From contig AP027925.1 in the NCBI GenBank assembly GCA_036322875.1, positions 1,178,001 through 1,242,000 of the forward strand: DNA of 64,000 nt, given 5' to 3'. Positions 18,140 through 25,956 of the stretch are shown in pieces. The stretch's first letter is position 1, and each line of letters opens with the position of its first letter. The position numbers and the translations under genes are program-made. Source of the stretch: Paraimprobicoccus trichonymphae. GTDB lineage: Bacteria; Bacillota; Clostridia; Oscillospirales; Acutalibacteraceae. A model generated the notes under the pieces. That model ran no database searches. It had not been told where the DNA came from and saw nothing but the letters and a program-made list of their open reading frames with translations.

Positions 18140-19480
18140 CTATTGTTTTTGATTGTAAAAATAATTAAACTTTTCATCTTTTAATATATTTTCTATTTCC
18201 TGTATATTTTTTGGCAGAACTTTTCCATATAAACTTAAGCTTCGAAAAGGATGATTCGAAGATTCAATTATTTCGTGATCCATTTCTGGGCAGAATTCTG
18301 AGCTCTTGCGCGCACTAAAATAGCAAAGTCTTGTTTCAATTCCAAATTTAATTTTAAAGTCACCAAAAATATCTGGAAAATCTGTTTCATTTAAACCACT
18401 TTCGCTAAACGCTAAAACCATTTTTTCCACTATATTATTTGCTTCATCATTATCTTTAGGATAAATAGTAAAAAATTTATTACACTGTGAAATTTGTTTT
18501 ATATCTTTTCTACCGAAATTTTGCAAATCTCTGTAAGTTGGGAGGTCAAAACAGTACTTAAACTGAACTTTAAAATTTTTTAAAACTTCTAAAACTATAG
18601 TAGCAATTTTAGAAGCATTTCTAATTTTTGCTGAAATATGTATTTTAAACCCTTTATTTTTGGCAGTTCCATCTTCCAAAAATTCGTGAAAATAACTAGA
18701 AAACAAACCTTTTGGTTTTCTATGTAACCCTAAAGCACTTTTATATATTGGGAAAATGATGTCTTCAATTTTAGGAAGTAAAGTCAAGCATTCAAAAGGT
18801 TTTTTCCAATGAAATACATATTTTGGGTCAATATTAGTAAGTGCATTTTCAAATTTTAAATCAATTTGATTATTATAATTAATTATATCTTCAAGTTCCC
18901 TTGAATACTGTTCTTTGTTAAATACTATTTCATCAGAATTATATGAAATTTCTAAGTAAGTTAATGCATCAGGGTTTCCTCTATCAGCTATTTGATGTAA
19001 TATCGATAATTCAGCGCGTTTCATTTTTTCATCAGTTTCTAATTTTATTACTTTTATTAACTTACGCGTATTTTCATTTGTTGGGGTTGCAAAAGCAGTT
19101 CTTGCAATTATTCTTTTTTCTTCCTGACTTATATTGTTATTAGACTTAGAATGCAAAAAAATATCAGTGCTTGATTCTTCAATGATAGCATTACACAAAT
19201 TCTCACTAATATTTTCATATGTGTCAGTATTTTGCGGATTTTCATCATTTATAACAAAAGGCGAATGAACGTCACTATTAGATGATTTTGTATTTTTACG
19301 GTATTTATTACAAATCCTATAACCCAAATACGATAGAGATACAAAAGTACCAACACCTCCGAAAGTAATTAAAACATTTCTTAATATATTATTATAATTT
19401 TTTGGATTAGCATACAAATTTTGTGTTGTCATCATTGTGCCTACTAACAGTATCGAAAGTATTTTGTTTTTCTTTATCAC
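18140..19480 (-). CDS. Exported protein of unknown function, membrane-anchored
   Basis: 446 aa. It begins with a signal-peptide-like stretch (KKNKILSILLVGTMMTTQNLYA, cut probably after ANP or nearby) and has a second hydrophobic helix at residues 33-52, followed by a polar linker and a roughly 350-residue domain. The region at about 100-190 is helical with LHQIADRGNPDALTYLEISY, similar to a Sel1-like helix pair. The C-terminal part has YSARKSSEFCPEMDHEII and FRSLSLYGKVLP; I recognise no catalytic motif. The ribosome binding site is AAAGGTG. The gene stands alone. It could be a secreted host-interaction factor, but that is only a guess from its export signal and lack of homology to known families. 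Confidence 0.7.
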   Translation of the reverse strand: MIKKNKILSILLVGTMMTTQNLYANPKNYNNILRNVLITFGGVGTFVSLSYLGYRICNKYRKNTKSSNSDVHSPFVINDENPQNTDTYENISENLCNAIIEESSTDIFLHSKSNNNISQEEKRIIARTAFATPTNENTRKLIKVIKLETDEKMKRAELSILHQIADRGNPDALTYLEISYNSDEIVFNKEQYSRELEDIINYNNQIDLKFENALTNIDPKYVFHWKKPFECLTLLPKIEDIIFPIYKSALGLHRKPKGLFSSYFHEFLEDGTAKNKGFKIHISAKIRNASKIATIVLEVLKNFKVQFKYCFDLPTYRDLQNFGRKDIKQISQCNKFFTIYPKDNDEANNIVEKMVLAFSESGLNETDFPDIFGDFKIKFGIETRLCYFSARKSSEFCPEMDHEIIESSNHPFRSLSLYGKVLPKNIQEIENILKDEKFNYFYNQKQ

Positions 19481-19652
19481 CTTTTAGGTTCCTTTATTAT
19501 TTTTTAAAATTTAAAATTTCATAATATTATTATACAATATTATTTAAATGTTTGTCAATGTATAAATTCTAAATTTTTTTACCATCGTTAAAATTTAAGT
19601 GAGTAAAATAACATACTTATAATTTTTATTATGTATAAATAGCTGATTTGAT

Positions 19653-20423
19653 TTAGTTAACAGTTGAGTTAACTAAATTTGGTTTTTTACTAAATTTAAT
19701 AAATTTTTCTAAAATATCTTTATCACAACCGAAAGTTAACAGGTTTTTAGCTATTCTGAAGCTACACCATTTACAACTCGAAACTTCTTCAAATTGGGGT
19801 TTAGTCACAACTTTGTTGGTAATTGCAGCAAAATGAACGTCCTCTTTTAGTGTTTCCTCATTAATAAAATATCTGTTAAAAATTCTAAAATTATCGTTTA
19901 TATTAACATTTATTCCAGTTTCTTCGTAAATTTCTCTAATTGCAGTCTGAATTTCTGTTTCATTTTCTTCTATGTGCCTTTTTGGAAATCCCCAAACATC
20001 GTTGTTTTTATACTTAAAACTAATAAGTAATATTTTGTACTCGTTTTCAAAATTATGATAAACTACTGCACCACAAGATTTTTCGTGTTTAACGTATTTA
20101 AACAAATTTTCGGGAAAATAAAAATCATTACAAGAATTTTTCTCAAATTTTATGGTTTCAACCACGGATTTTATATTTATTAATCCTTCAATATGTGGAA
20201 AATTTAATTTATTATTTTTATATTTTTTCCACTTAATGTTTGGCTGTAATTTGTTTGTACCTACACACAAAAGGACCAAAGGTTTATCAATTTTTTTAAA
20301 GTTGTTATTTAAAAATTCAACTAATTGAAAAAAAGTGCAACAACAAATTAATTTATCCTTATGAATTTTATTTTTTAAACTATTTTTCCATTCATCTTCT
20401 TTGATTATATGGAGTAAAATCAT
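19653..20423 (-). CDS. DUF952-NUDIX hydrolase fusion protein
   Basis: 256 aa in two parts. Residues 1-105 look like DUF952: a MILLHIIKEDEWKNSL start, CCCTFFQLVEFL, LVLLCVGTNKL, and NFPHIEGLINIKSVV. Residues 115-240 are a NUDIX domain with the box GFPKRHIEENETEIQTAIRE then IYEETGI (G-x5-E-x7-REIxEETGI), all catalytic positions kept. NUDIX enzymes cleave nucleoside diphosphate-linked compounds such as dinucleoside polyphosphates, consistent with the AAIREIYEETG-type box of Ap4A hydrolases. DUF952 has an ADP-ribose-related fold in some proteins, so the fusion could act on nucleotide derivatives. It follows rpmE but is separated from it by a terminator. Confidence 0.75.
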   Translation of the reverse strand: MILLHIIKEDEWKNSLKNKIHKDKLICCCTFFQLVEFLNNNFKKIDKPLVLLCVGTNKLQPNIKWKKYKNNKLNFPHIEGLINIKSVVETIKFEKNSCNDFYFPENLFKYVKHEKSCGAVVYHNFENEYKILLISFKYKNNDVWGFPKRHIEENETEIQTAIREIYEETGINVNINDNFRIFNRYFINEETLKEDVHFAAITNKVVTKPQFEEVSSCKWCSFRIAKNLLTFGCDKDILEKFIKFSKKPNLVNSTVN

Positions 20424-20449
20424 ATTTTTTGACCTCTTATTTTAACTAT

Positions 20450-20484
20450 AAAAAACTAGCTTTATAAACTAGCTAGTTTTTTTT
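20450..20484 (-). terminator. Bidirectional rho-independent terminator after rpmE
   Basis: AACTAGC and GCTAGTT form a stem around an AT loop; there is a T-run on both strands (TTTTTTTT on + and TTTTTT on -). The rpmE stop codon lies inside the hairpin. Confidence 0.75.
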
Positions 20485-20686
20485 CTGAACTTATTTGTCT
20501 TCTGTTGAATCTATCTACTCTGCCGCGCGTGTCTACATACTTTTGTTTACCTGTAAAGAATGGATGGCATTTAGAACATATATCTACATGAACATTTTCT
20601 TTTGTCGATTCAATTTCAACTTCATTTCCGCAAGCACATTTAATTTTTGTTATTTTGTACTCCGGATGAATATTTTTTTGTGACAT
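20462..20686 (-). CDS. rpmE: 50S ribosomal protein L31
   Basis: 74 aa, a zinc-binding L31 of the C+ type: KCACGNEVE and DICSKCHPFFTG supply the cysteines, followed by the conserved GRVDRFNRR. It lies 15 bases after ftsZ with an AAAGGAGTTGATA ribosome binding site, so the two are co-transcribed and end at the adjacent hairpin. In zinc-starved bacilli, C+ L31 can be replaced by a C- paralogue; none is seen here. Confidence 0.95.
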   Translation of the reverse strand: MSQKNIHPEYKITKIKCACGNEVEIESTKENVHVDICSKCHPFFTGKQKYVDTRGRVDRFNRRQISSEKKLASL

Positions 20687-20701
20687 ATTATCAACTCCTT
20701 T

Positions 20702-21823
20702 CTATTTTTTATCTCTAAACATAGACATTATATCATAATAAGTGTCATCATTATTTCTAATATCTCTTTCTTTTTTAATATTGCTAATACTATTATTATA
20801 TGTAGATTTAGCTTTAATATTAGGAATAGGAATATAAGATTCTCTTGTAACAAATCCTGTAGCTATAACAGTCACACTCATTTCGTCATCCATATTTTCA
20901 TCAAAAGCTGCTCCCCATATTATATTCGCACTAGAATCGGCTTGTTCGGATATCATAGAAGAAGCGGTTTCAATTTCGTCCAAACCTATATCTGGTGAAG
21001 AAGTTATATTAATTATAACACCTTTAGCACCGTTTATAGCAGTTTCTAACAAAGGACTAGATATAGCCATATTGGCAGCTGTTTCTGCTTTATCTTTTCC
21101 TGATGCTTTGCCAATCCCCATGTGAGCATATCCTGCATCTTTCATAATAGACGTTACATCTGCAAAATCTAAATTTACCAATCCTGGTAACAAAATTAAA
21201 TCTGAAATACTCTGAACACCTTGTCTTAAAACATCATCAGCAACCATAAAAGCGTTCATAAGAGTAATTCTTTGCTGACTTGCCAATTTTAATCTCTCGT
21301 TAGGTATAACTACAAGCGAATCTACATGTTCTCTAAGAGCTATAATTCCATTTTCAGCTTGTTCCATTCTTCTGGAACCTTCGAAAGAAAAAGGTTTAGT
21401 AACTATTCCTACTGTTAAAATTCCCATTTCACGAGCTATCTGAGCTACAATAGGTGCCGCACCTGTACCAGTTCCACCGCCCATTCCAGCTGTTATAAAA
21501 ACCATATCCGAGCCTTTTATAGCGCTTATAATTTCGTCCCTGCTTTCTTCAGCTGCACGCTGACCTATTTCTGGCTTAGAACCAGCACCTTTTCCGCGAG
21601 TTATTTTTTCTCCAATTTGTATTTTATTATTAGCTTTTGATCTCATGAGAGCTTGTTTATCAGTATTAACACATATAAATTCTACACTTTTTACTCCAAA
21701 ATTCACCATTCTATTTATAGCATTTCCACCACCTCCCCCTACTCCTATGACCTTTATTTTTACGGTTTCTTCTTCTTCAAAACTTTCTAATTTCACATTT
21801 TCAATTTTATTTTTTGACATCAT
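20702..21823 (-). CDS. ftsZ: Cell division GTPase FtsZ
   Basis: 373 aa tubulin homologue that forms the Z-ring. Seen: KVIGVGGGGGNAINRM, the tubulin signature GGGTGTGAAP, NVDFADV-like NLDFADVTSIMKDAG with the catalytic T7 loop aspartates, and ETAINGAKGVIINIT. The C-terminal linker is short (about 45 residues) and ends YYDIMSMFRDKK, a weakened version of the usual DIPxFLR peptide that binds FtsA and SepF. Having ftsZ means this lineage still divides by the classic machinery. Usually ftsZ follows ftsA or ftsQ; here its neighbour is rpmE. Confidence 0.97.
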   Translation of the reverse strand: MMSKNKIENVKLESFEEEETVKIKVIGVGGGGGNAINRMVNFGVKSVEFICVNTDKQALMRSKANNKIQIGEKITRGKGAGSKPEIGQRAAEESRDEIISAIKGSDMVFITAGMGGGTGTGAAPIVAQIAREMGILTVGIVTKPFSFEGSRRMEQAENGIIALREHVDSLVVIPNERLKLASQQRITLMNAFMVADDVLRQGVQSISDLILLPGLVNLDFADVTSIMKDAGYAHMGIGKASGKDKAETAANMAISSPLLETAINGAKGVIINITSSPDIGLDEIETASSMISEQADSSANIIWGAAFDENMDDEMSVTVIATGFVTRESYIPIPNIKAKSTYNNSISNIKKERDIRNNDDTYYDIMSMFRDKK

Positions 21824-22289
21824 AATTTATACACTTCTCTCCTAACAAAAAAAATACCAGAACAAGATATTATAAGTATTATATTTCATTTATTCAAATC
21901 AATCAAGTGTATTTCTTATTTAAAAAAAGCTTACCTGTGGTATTATATACTTTTTTGAAGTTAGTTCACATAAAAAATTTGGTATAAAAAATTCAACGAG
22001 ATAAAACAAATATTCTAACACATTTTATATTTGCTATGAAAAATTCGATCTTATGTTCACCTATTTCATATTTTAGATTCCATTTTTGGATTTTTATCTG
22101 TAATCTGCAGAGCTCAAAAATAAATTTTAGCAAAATCACAAAGTAACAACAGAAAAAATAAAAAACCACAAACGTCTCTTAAAAATCATACAAAAAATGG
22201 GATATAAGCCGACAATATTTTTTAAGAAAATATTAAATTTTGTATTTAATTAGATTTGCTGACATGGTATAAACTAAGTATTGAGTATA
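21824..22289. other. AT-rich spacer upstream of ftsZ
   Basis: About 460 bases without a convincing gene. It should hold the ftsZ promoter, but no single TTGACA/TATAAT pair with proper spacing stands out. Short TTAAAAATC and TTTTTGGATTT runs are not repeated elsewhere. Confidence 0.35.
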
Positions 22290-22740
22290 AAATTAACAAC
22301 AATATAGTTTATTCATGTAAGTATCATGTTGTTTGGTATTCCAAAATATCTTAGAAAAATTTTCACCGGAGAAACTGCGAGCAACTTGCTAATATTTGTA
22401 AAACGACAAAAACCTATATAGTTGGTATTTCTATCATTTAGTGAATTATATAAACTATAAAGAACAAATGGCAGGTACCAAACTTGAATATGTAAATTCA
22501 AAATATACTGTCAAATTTGTCCTAATTTTAGCAAACGTAATTATGCAAAATTATGTATCATACTTATGGAGATAGAATCGGCGCTCTAAACATTATAAAC
22601 ACACATGTGGTTTTGGAAATCAGCTTAAACTGCTATATATATGCACGGACAAGGCAATGCCACATTTCTGGGATTAAGAGAGGTGGAAATATACTTTTGC
22701 ATGGACCCAAGAATCCCTAGGTATAGGTAGTACCAAAAAA
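22290..22740 (+). pseudogene. IS605-type remnant: tnpA start joined to tnpB end
   Basis: Forward frames read VSIMLFGIPKYLRKIFTGET, like the TnpA N-terminus (CKYHVVWxPKYRRKxLTGE), and within 120 bases change to MAGTKLEYVNSKYTVK, NFSKRNYAKL and GDRIGALNIINTH, the TnpB zinc-ribbon and RuvC III region. The middle of both genes is missing, so this is an internally deleted element. The 3' 150 bases keep the right-end/omega-RNA-like sequence (ATGCACGGACAAGGCAATGC, GGACCCAAGAATCCC). Such deletion derivatives can be moved in trans while a full element exists. Confidence 0.65.
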
Positions 22741-22882
22741 ACAAGTGAAATCAAAAATTACAATACTCTCCAAATCAGTTGATGATGTAACTTGGATAGT
22801 ATTTGTTCGTTAATTATATCACGAATACAACTGACATAGAAAGATATTAGTAAAAACTTAAAAATTTTTTTTAAAAAAATTG

Positions 22883-23020
22883 ATCCTCTGCTTAACGCAG
22901 ATTATTGATTCAACGTCCGCCACAGGTCGACCAGCTTCCTAAACATGAATTTCCATTAGACCCACTGTACTCAATAAAAATTTGTTAAACTATTGCTTTT
23001 TTAGAAAAAAAATATAAAAT
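22883..23020 (-). repeat. Dispersed repeat, copy D (right half)
   Basis: Read on the minus strand it gives GAGTACAGTGGGTCTAATGG, AATTCATGTTTAGGAAG, GACGTTGAATCAATAATCTG and the hairpin CTGCGTTAAGCAGAGG. The final part matches the right end of copy B (TTAAATCAAGAACCTGCGCA). The promoter part is too decayed to read. Confidence 0.5.
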
Positions 23021-23056
23021 AATGAAATAGAAGTGTATATTGGAGGTTGATTCGTA

Positions 23057-25513
23057 ATTACTAAAAATTTAGAAAATGAATTTTTAAACCTGAAAAGAGG
23101 CTATTTAGAAAAAGTTTTTTGTGACATAAATGAGAAACAGAAAGATGCAGTGTTTAATATAAAAGGTCCATTAATAATATTGGCTGGTGCTGGAAGTGGC
23201 AAAACTACTGTTATTATAAATAGAATTTTTTATATGGTAAATTATGGCGATGCATATAGCGGAAAAGAAAGTAGCAATGATATAACTAAAGAAATGATTG
23301 AAAAATTTAAAGAGTCTGAGGAATGTCTAGATGAGTACTTAAAGTCTAAGATTACAGTTAAACCTTGGAACATCCTTGCTATCACTTTTACTAATAAAGC
23401 AGCTAACGAATTGAAAGAGAGGTTATCTAAAAAATTGGGTGAAAATAGTCAAAGTATTTGGGCTTCAACTTTTCACTCAATGTGTGTAAGAATTTTAAGA
23501 TTACATGCTGATAAAATAGGATATACTCAGGGATTTACCATATATGACTCTGAAGACTCTAAAAAATTGGTTAGAGATTGTTGTAAAATTATAAAAGTAG
23601 ATGATAAGCTATTACCATATAAAACGGTAATGGGAGAAATTTCTAGAGCTAAAAATGAATTAAAGAGTGTAATAGAATTTAAAATTTTCGTCCATAATGA
23701 TTTTAGAATGTCAAAAATTTCAGAAGTTTATGGTTTATATCAAAAAACACTTGAAGAATCTGATGGAATGGATTTTGACGATTTAATAAATAATACTGTA
23801 AAACTATTTGAAAATTATCCGGATATTTTAGAAACTTATCAAAGTAAGTTTAAGTATATTTTAGTAGATGAATATCAAGATACTAATCATTCACAAGATT
23901 ATTTAGTTAATTTATTAGCTAAAAGACATAACAATTTATGTGTAGTTGGGGATGATGATCAAAGTATTTACAAGTTTCGCGGTGCTACTATTGATAATAT
24001 GTTAAATTTTGACAAAAAATATAGAAATACTTCGATTATAAAGCTTGAACAAAATTATAGATCTACAAAGAATATTTTAAGTGCTGCTAATACTTTAATT
24101 GGTTACAATATTCACAGAAAAATAAAAAAATTGTGGACTGAAAAAGAGATAGGGGCAAAAATAAGAATTCATACTGCTTTCAATGAATATGAAGAAGCAA
24201 ATTTTATTGCCGATATGATGAAAAAATATATTGAAGAAGGTGGAAATGCTTACTCTGATTTCGCAGTTTTATATAGAATGAATTCTCAGTCAAATGTTTT
24301 AGAAAGAGTTTTTGTGAAAAATAATATTCCTTACAGAATGCTAGGCGGTGTCAGATTCTATGAAAGAAAAGAAATAAAAGACATAATAGCTTATTTAAGT
24401 GTGATTAATAATCCAAGTGATTCTGTTAGACTAAGGAGGATTATAAACATACCTAAAAGAGCGATTGGAGATAGAGTTGTAAATTTGGCTGTTGAAGTAG
24501 CTATAGAAAAAAATTTAAGTTTGTTGGAAGTACTAGCAAAAGCAGAAGATTATGATTGTTTAAAAAAATCATCCACAAAGGTTGAAGGTTTTGTTAGCTT
24601 AATTAAGAATTTAATAAACATTAAAAAAAGCGGTAAATTAAAGTTGAGTAAATTATACGAATCTATTTTGAACGATACAGAATATATTAAGTATCTTGAA
24701 AGCTATGGAGACGACCCAAGGGCTAGAGTTGAAAATGTAAAAGAATTATCTAGTAATATAATAAAATACGAAGAAGAAAACGGTGAAGAAGCCAACTTAT
24801 CTGGGTTTTTAGAAGAAGTTTCTTTATTGTCCGATACAGATAATTATAATGAAAATGTGGATGCTGTTTCAATGATGACAATGCATGCAGCAAAAGGATT
24901 AGAGTTTAAAAATGTATTTTTGCCAGGATTTGAAGAAGGGATATTCCCTAGATTTCAAGCAATTTATAAACCGGAAGATATAGAAGAAGAACGTCGTCTT
25001 GCATACGTTGCAATAACTAGAGCTAAAGAGAATTTGTATATTTTAAATTCAAATAGCAGAATGATTTTTGGATGTACCAGTAATTACAAACCTTCAAGAT
25101 TTATAAAAGAATTGTCTTCTGAATTAGTAGAAAAAACTAAATCTAAAGATTGGAAAAAATTAAATCCCGAGGAAGATGAACCAAGATCTGCTTACGAATT
25201 GCAATTAAAATCTACAATTTCAGCTAGAAAATTTAACAAAATAACTGGAGGTATAACTACAGAACCAGGAAACAACTTTAGAAATAATTTAGAATTTGGA
25301 GTTGGAGACAAAGTAAAACATGCATTATTTGGAGAAGGGGAAGTTGTAGACATTTTAGACAGTAATGGTACAATTTTAGTCATAGATTTCTTAAAAGTTG
25401 GTATAAAAAAGCTTGCTCCTCAATTTTTGAGTAAATTAAGCTTAGATAGCAATAGTTCACTTTCTGCTCAAAAAAATAGGGATTTTTGTGCACGCTTGGT
25501 TCGTAAATATTAG
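23057..25513 (+). CDS. pcrA: PcrA/UvrD-type DNA helicase with non-standard start codon
   Basis: Superfamily 1A 3'-5' helicase for repair and removal of recombination proteins and stalled polymerases. All motifs are present: Q motif (NEKQKDAVFNIKGP), Walker A GAGSGKTT, Ia AITFTNKAANEL, II DEYQDTN, III GDDDQSIYKFRGA, IV EQNYRST, V MHAAKGLEFKNVF, VI AYVAITRAK, and a C-terminal Tudor-like RNA polymerase-binding domain (VGDKVKHALFGEGEVVD). The first GTG at 23150 would remove the Q motif. The frame is open back to 23051, just after GGAGGT at 23042-23047, but holds no ATG/GTG/TTG; ATT at 23057 (or GTA at 23054) is the best-placed start. From ATT the protein is 818 aa. Confidence 0.85.
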   Translation: MTKNLENEFLNLKRGYLEKVFCDINEKQKDAVFNIKGPLIILAGAGSGKTTVIINRIFYMVNYGDAYSGKESSNDITKEMIEKFKESEECLDEYLKSKITVKPWNILAITFTNKAANELKERLSKKLGENSQSIWASTFHSMCVRILRLHADKIGYTQGFTIYDSEDSKKLVRDCCKIIKVDDKLLPYKTVMGEISRAKNELKSVIEFKIFVHNDFRMSKISEVYGLYQKTLEESDGMDFDDLINNTVKLFENYPDILETYQSKFKYILVDEYQDTNHSQDYLVNLLAKRHNNLCVVGDDDQSIYKFRGATIDNMLNFDKKYRNTSIIKLEQNYRSTKNILSAANTLIGYNIHRKIKKLWTEKEIGAKIRIHTAFNEYEEANFIADMMKKYIEEGGNAYSDFAVLYRMNSQSNVLERVFVKNNIPYRMLGGVRFYERKEIKDIIAYLSVINNPSDSVRLRRIINIPKRAIGDRVVNLAVEVAIEKNLSLLEVLAKAEDYDCLKKSSTKVEGFVSLIKNLINIKKSGKLKLSKLYESILNDTEYIKYLESYGDDPRARVENVKELSSNIIKYEEENGEEANLSGFLEEVSLLSDTDNYNENVDAVSMMTMHAAKGLEFKNVFLPGFEEGIFPRFQAIYKPEDIEEERRLAYVAITRAKENLYILNSNSRMIFGCTSNYKPSRFIKELSSELVEKTKSKDWKKLNPEEDEPRSAYELQLKSTISARKFNKITGGITTEPGNNFRNNLEFGVGDKVKHALFGEGEVVDILDSNGTILVIDFLKVGIKKLAPQFLSKLSLDSNSSLSAQKNRDFCARLVRKY

Positions 25514-25867
25514 AAAAGTGATTTGTATAAATAATAATAAAATTAAAGTGTTCTAAAGTTTTAAAGTATGGAAAACGAATATGTAAATATCTTATGCTAT
25601 TCGATGTTTTGAGAGAAACAATATTAAATGACAATTTTTTAATACAGAAAAGCTTAACACATAATGTTCCATCTAATAAAGATTTTAATCTTGCACCGTT
25701 CCCAAGCTTCAAACTCACTTCCACGTAAATGGGTAGTAACACCATAAGGGCAGCAAATATATTCTAAAGTGCTATTTTCGTCTGAAGCTCAATACTTTTG
25801 TGTTATTGTATAACATCCCTGTTGCAGCAAAAAATAAAGTTGTTTTTTTGAAGATTGTCTTATTGTT
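25514..25867. other. Spacer downstream of the helicase gene
   Basis: A minus-strand frame (25745-25380) overlaps the helicase gene and has no ribosome binding site; part of it (LLPIYVEVSLKLGNGARLKS) looks coding-like but I cannot place it. Possibly the tail of a lost insertion. No RNA gene was seen. Confidence 0.3.
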
Positions 25868-25948
25868 ATTTTTTTGTATTTTTAAGACGATCAATCCGTT
25901 TAAATTAAAGTTTAGTGGTTTTATTACCTTTTTTTCTATAAAATTAAA
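25868..25948 (-). repeat. Dispersed repeat, copy H (left part), possible terminator
   Basis: On the minus strand it reads ATAGAAAAAAAGGTAATAAA, ACCACTAAACTTTAATTTAAACGG, GATTGATCG. This matches the hairpin part of copies A and B. It begins 9 bases past the ABC-exporter stop codon and could act as its terminator; the promoter part is absent. Confidence 0.5.
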
Positions 25949-25956
25949 AAAATTGC

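Noticed and set aside
25380..25745. 121-codon minus-strand ORF overlapping the helicase 3' end.
   Set aside because: Overlaps a certain gene in the other strand, lacks a ribosome binding site and has no family features.
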